In this document: positions 63,414-64,000 of the stretch, piece by piece
Position numbering within the stretch: position 1 is the stretch's first letter
Layout of the letters: each line of letters begins with the position of its first letter
Assembly (NCBI RefSeq): GCF_000316195.1
Contig: NZ_JH994110.1
Location: forward strand, 851,631 to 915,630
Source: Brachyspira hampsonii 30446
Lineage (GTDB): Bacteria > Spirochaetota > Brachyspiria > Brachyspirales > Brachyspiraceae
Reading direction: 5' to 3'
DNA: 64,000 nucleotides
Program-made: the position numbers and the translations under genes
Notes under the pieces: generated by a model
Seen by the model: the letters and a program-made list of their open reading frames with translations, nothing else
Told to the model about the DNA's origin: nothing
The model's database searches: none

Positions 63414-64000
63414 TTGTTTAATATTGGATAATAAACCGCACCTACATTTTACTGTCCTTAATATTAAGATATACGGTGCGGGTTGCCCGTATGGCGAATA
63501 CTCAGCCGCACGTACATTGTACTGTCCGTAATGGGTTGCGTTGCCGTGCGGAATGCCCGTATGGCGAATACTCAGCCGCACTTACAGGGGGCGTTTGGTA
63601 AGGGAAAGCGATACCGTGCGGGAAGGTGCTACAGCTCGTAGGCGGGAATGCCCCCGACCGTAGGGAGTGCGTAGCTAGGCGAGTAGTTTTTCGTTTTTTT
63701 CTAAAAAAGTTACTGTTTGCAGGCTTATTTTGTTAAAAATGTTTGTTTAATAATAAGGGCGGGTTTGGGTGGGTTATAAGGTACATTTTTAAAAAATTAT
63801 TTCTGTGTTAGTTTTTATATTTCTGGGTTGGCTTTTTAGTTAGTTTATTTTTTGATGTTGTGTAATCAGCCGCACCTACATTTTACTGTCCTTAATATTA
63901 AGATATGCGGTGCGGGTTGCCCCTACGGCGAGTAGTCAGCCGCATACCCTTACTCCTACGGAGGACTTCGTCAGGTACTTCCTTCGGTCGCGTACATGGG
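63414..64000. repeat. GC-rich block of 70-bp hairpin-containing repeats
   Basis: Markedly more GC-rich than the rest of the window. Units start with CCGCAC(C/G/T)TACATT at 63436, 63506 and 63576 (exact 70-bp period) and again at 63870 and 63940 (70 bp apart). A full unit contains TACTGTCC, GGTGCGGGTTGCCC and GCGAATACTCAGCCGCAC; CCGCAC and GTGCGG form stems. Between the two arrays (63700-63860) lies ordinary spacer sequence. The end shares GGTACTTCCTTCGGTCGCG with the element at 49153-49483. No coding frame convinces. Confidence 0.85.

Noticed and set aside
63414-64000. CRISPR array
   Set aside because: The unit is 70 bp with constant internal sequence, no short repeat with unique spacers, and no cas gene in the window.

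Overview
The window is very AT-rich. Gene types, genes ending in TAA, strong AAGGAG ribosome binding sites and several spirochaete-like families (FecR/TPR proteins, lipoproteins, an rplU-prp-rpmA cluster) suggest a chromosomal segment of an anaerobic host-associated spirochaete, most likely Brachyspira. That assignment is inference from memory of the genus; no search was run. I saw no rRNA, tRNA or CRISPR array.

Layout. 1-7.1 kb: an aspartate-rich repeat protein (cut by the window edge), a lone F1 epsilon subunit and a YbgC-type thioesterase on the minus strand, then coaD-miaB-phosphopantetheinyl transferase, a FecR-domain protein and a TPR protein. 7.2-8.2 kb: rplU-prp-rpmA with a consensus promoter and terminator. 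8.6-17 kb: four paralogous membrane-anchored proteins of unknown function (one fused to ankyrin repeats) plus two related secreted proteins, separated by hairpin-rich spacers. 17-26 kb: a DUF2271-like protein, a nitroreductase, a putative outer-membrane protein, purH, and a thiamine-type operon (TPP riboswitch, OppA-family lipoprotein, TenA, rhodanese).

26-33 kb: two tandem MBOAT + SGNH O-acyltransferase modules. In the first, the MBOAT gene is broken by a nonsense codon and preceded by a (AAACC)12 tract. 33-36.8 kb: five tandem paralogues, each with two copies of a segment carrying a cystatin-like QxVxG motif. 37-40.3 kb: a frameshifted LRR lipoprotein, a methyltransferase, a decayed membrane gene and several short non-coding mobile-element-like repeats with TA-flanked inverted ends. 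40-48.6 kb: an FMN-dependent alpha-hydroxy-acid oxidase family protein, a TPR protein, a MATE exporter, a large three-TM protein under a promoter built from a pentanucleotide repeat, and a sodium:solute symporter. 48.6-53 kb: repeats, a PD-(D/E)XK nuclease, a double zinc-finger protein and two tandem lipoproteins. 53.2-56 kb: ileS.

56-64 kb is an apparent defence island: a DarT/DarG-like toxin-antitoxin pair bracketed by two copies of the same 35-bp terminator, then a type IIG restriction-modification enzyme translationally coupled to a KAP-family P-loop NTPase, and finally a GC-rich block of 70-bp repeats. Best candidates for undescribed biology are the RM-KAP pair, the cystatin-like array, the four-member membrane family at 8.6-17 kb, and the repeat-tract switches at 26.2, 26.4 and 46.9 kb.
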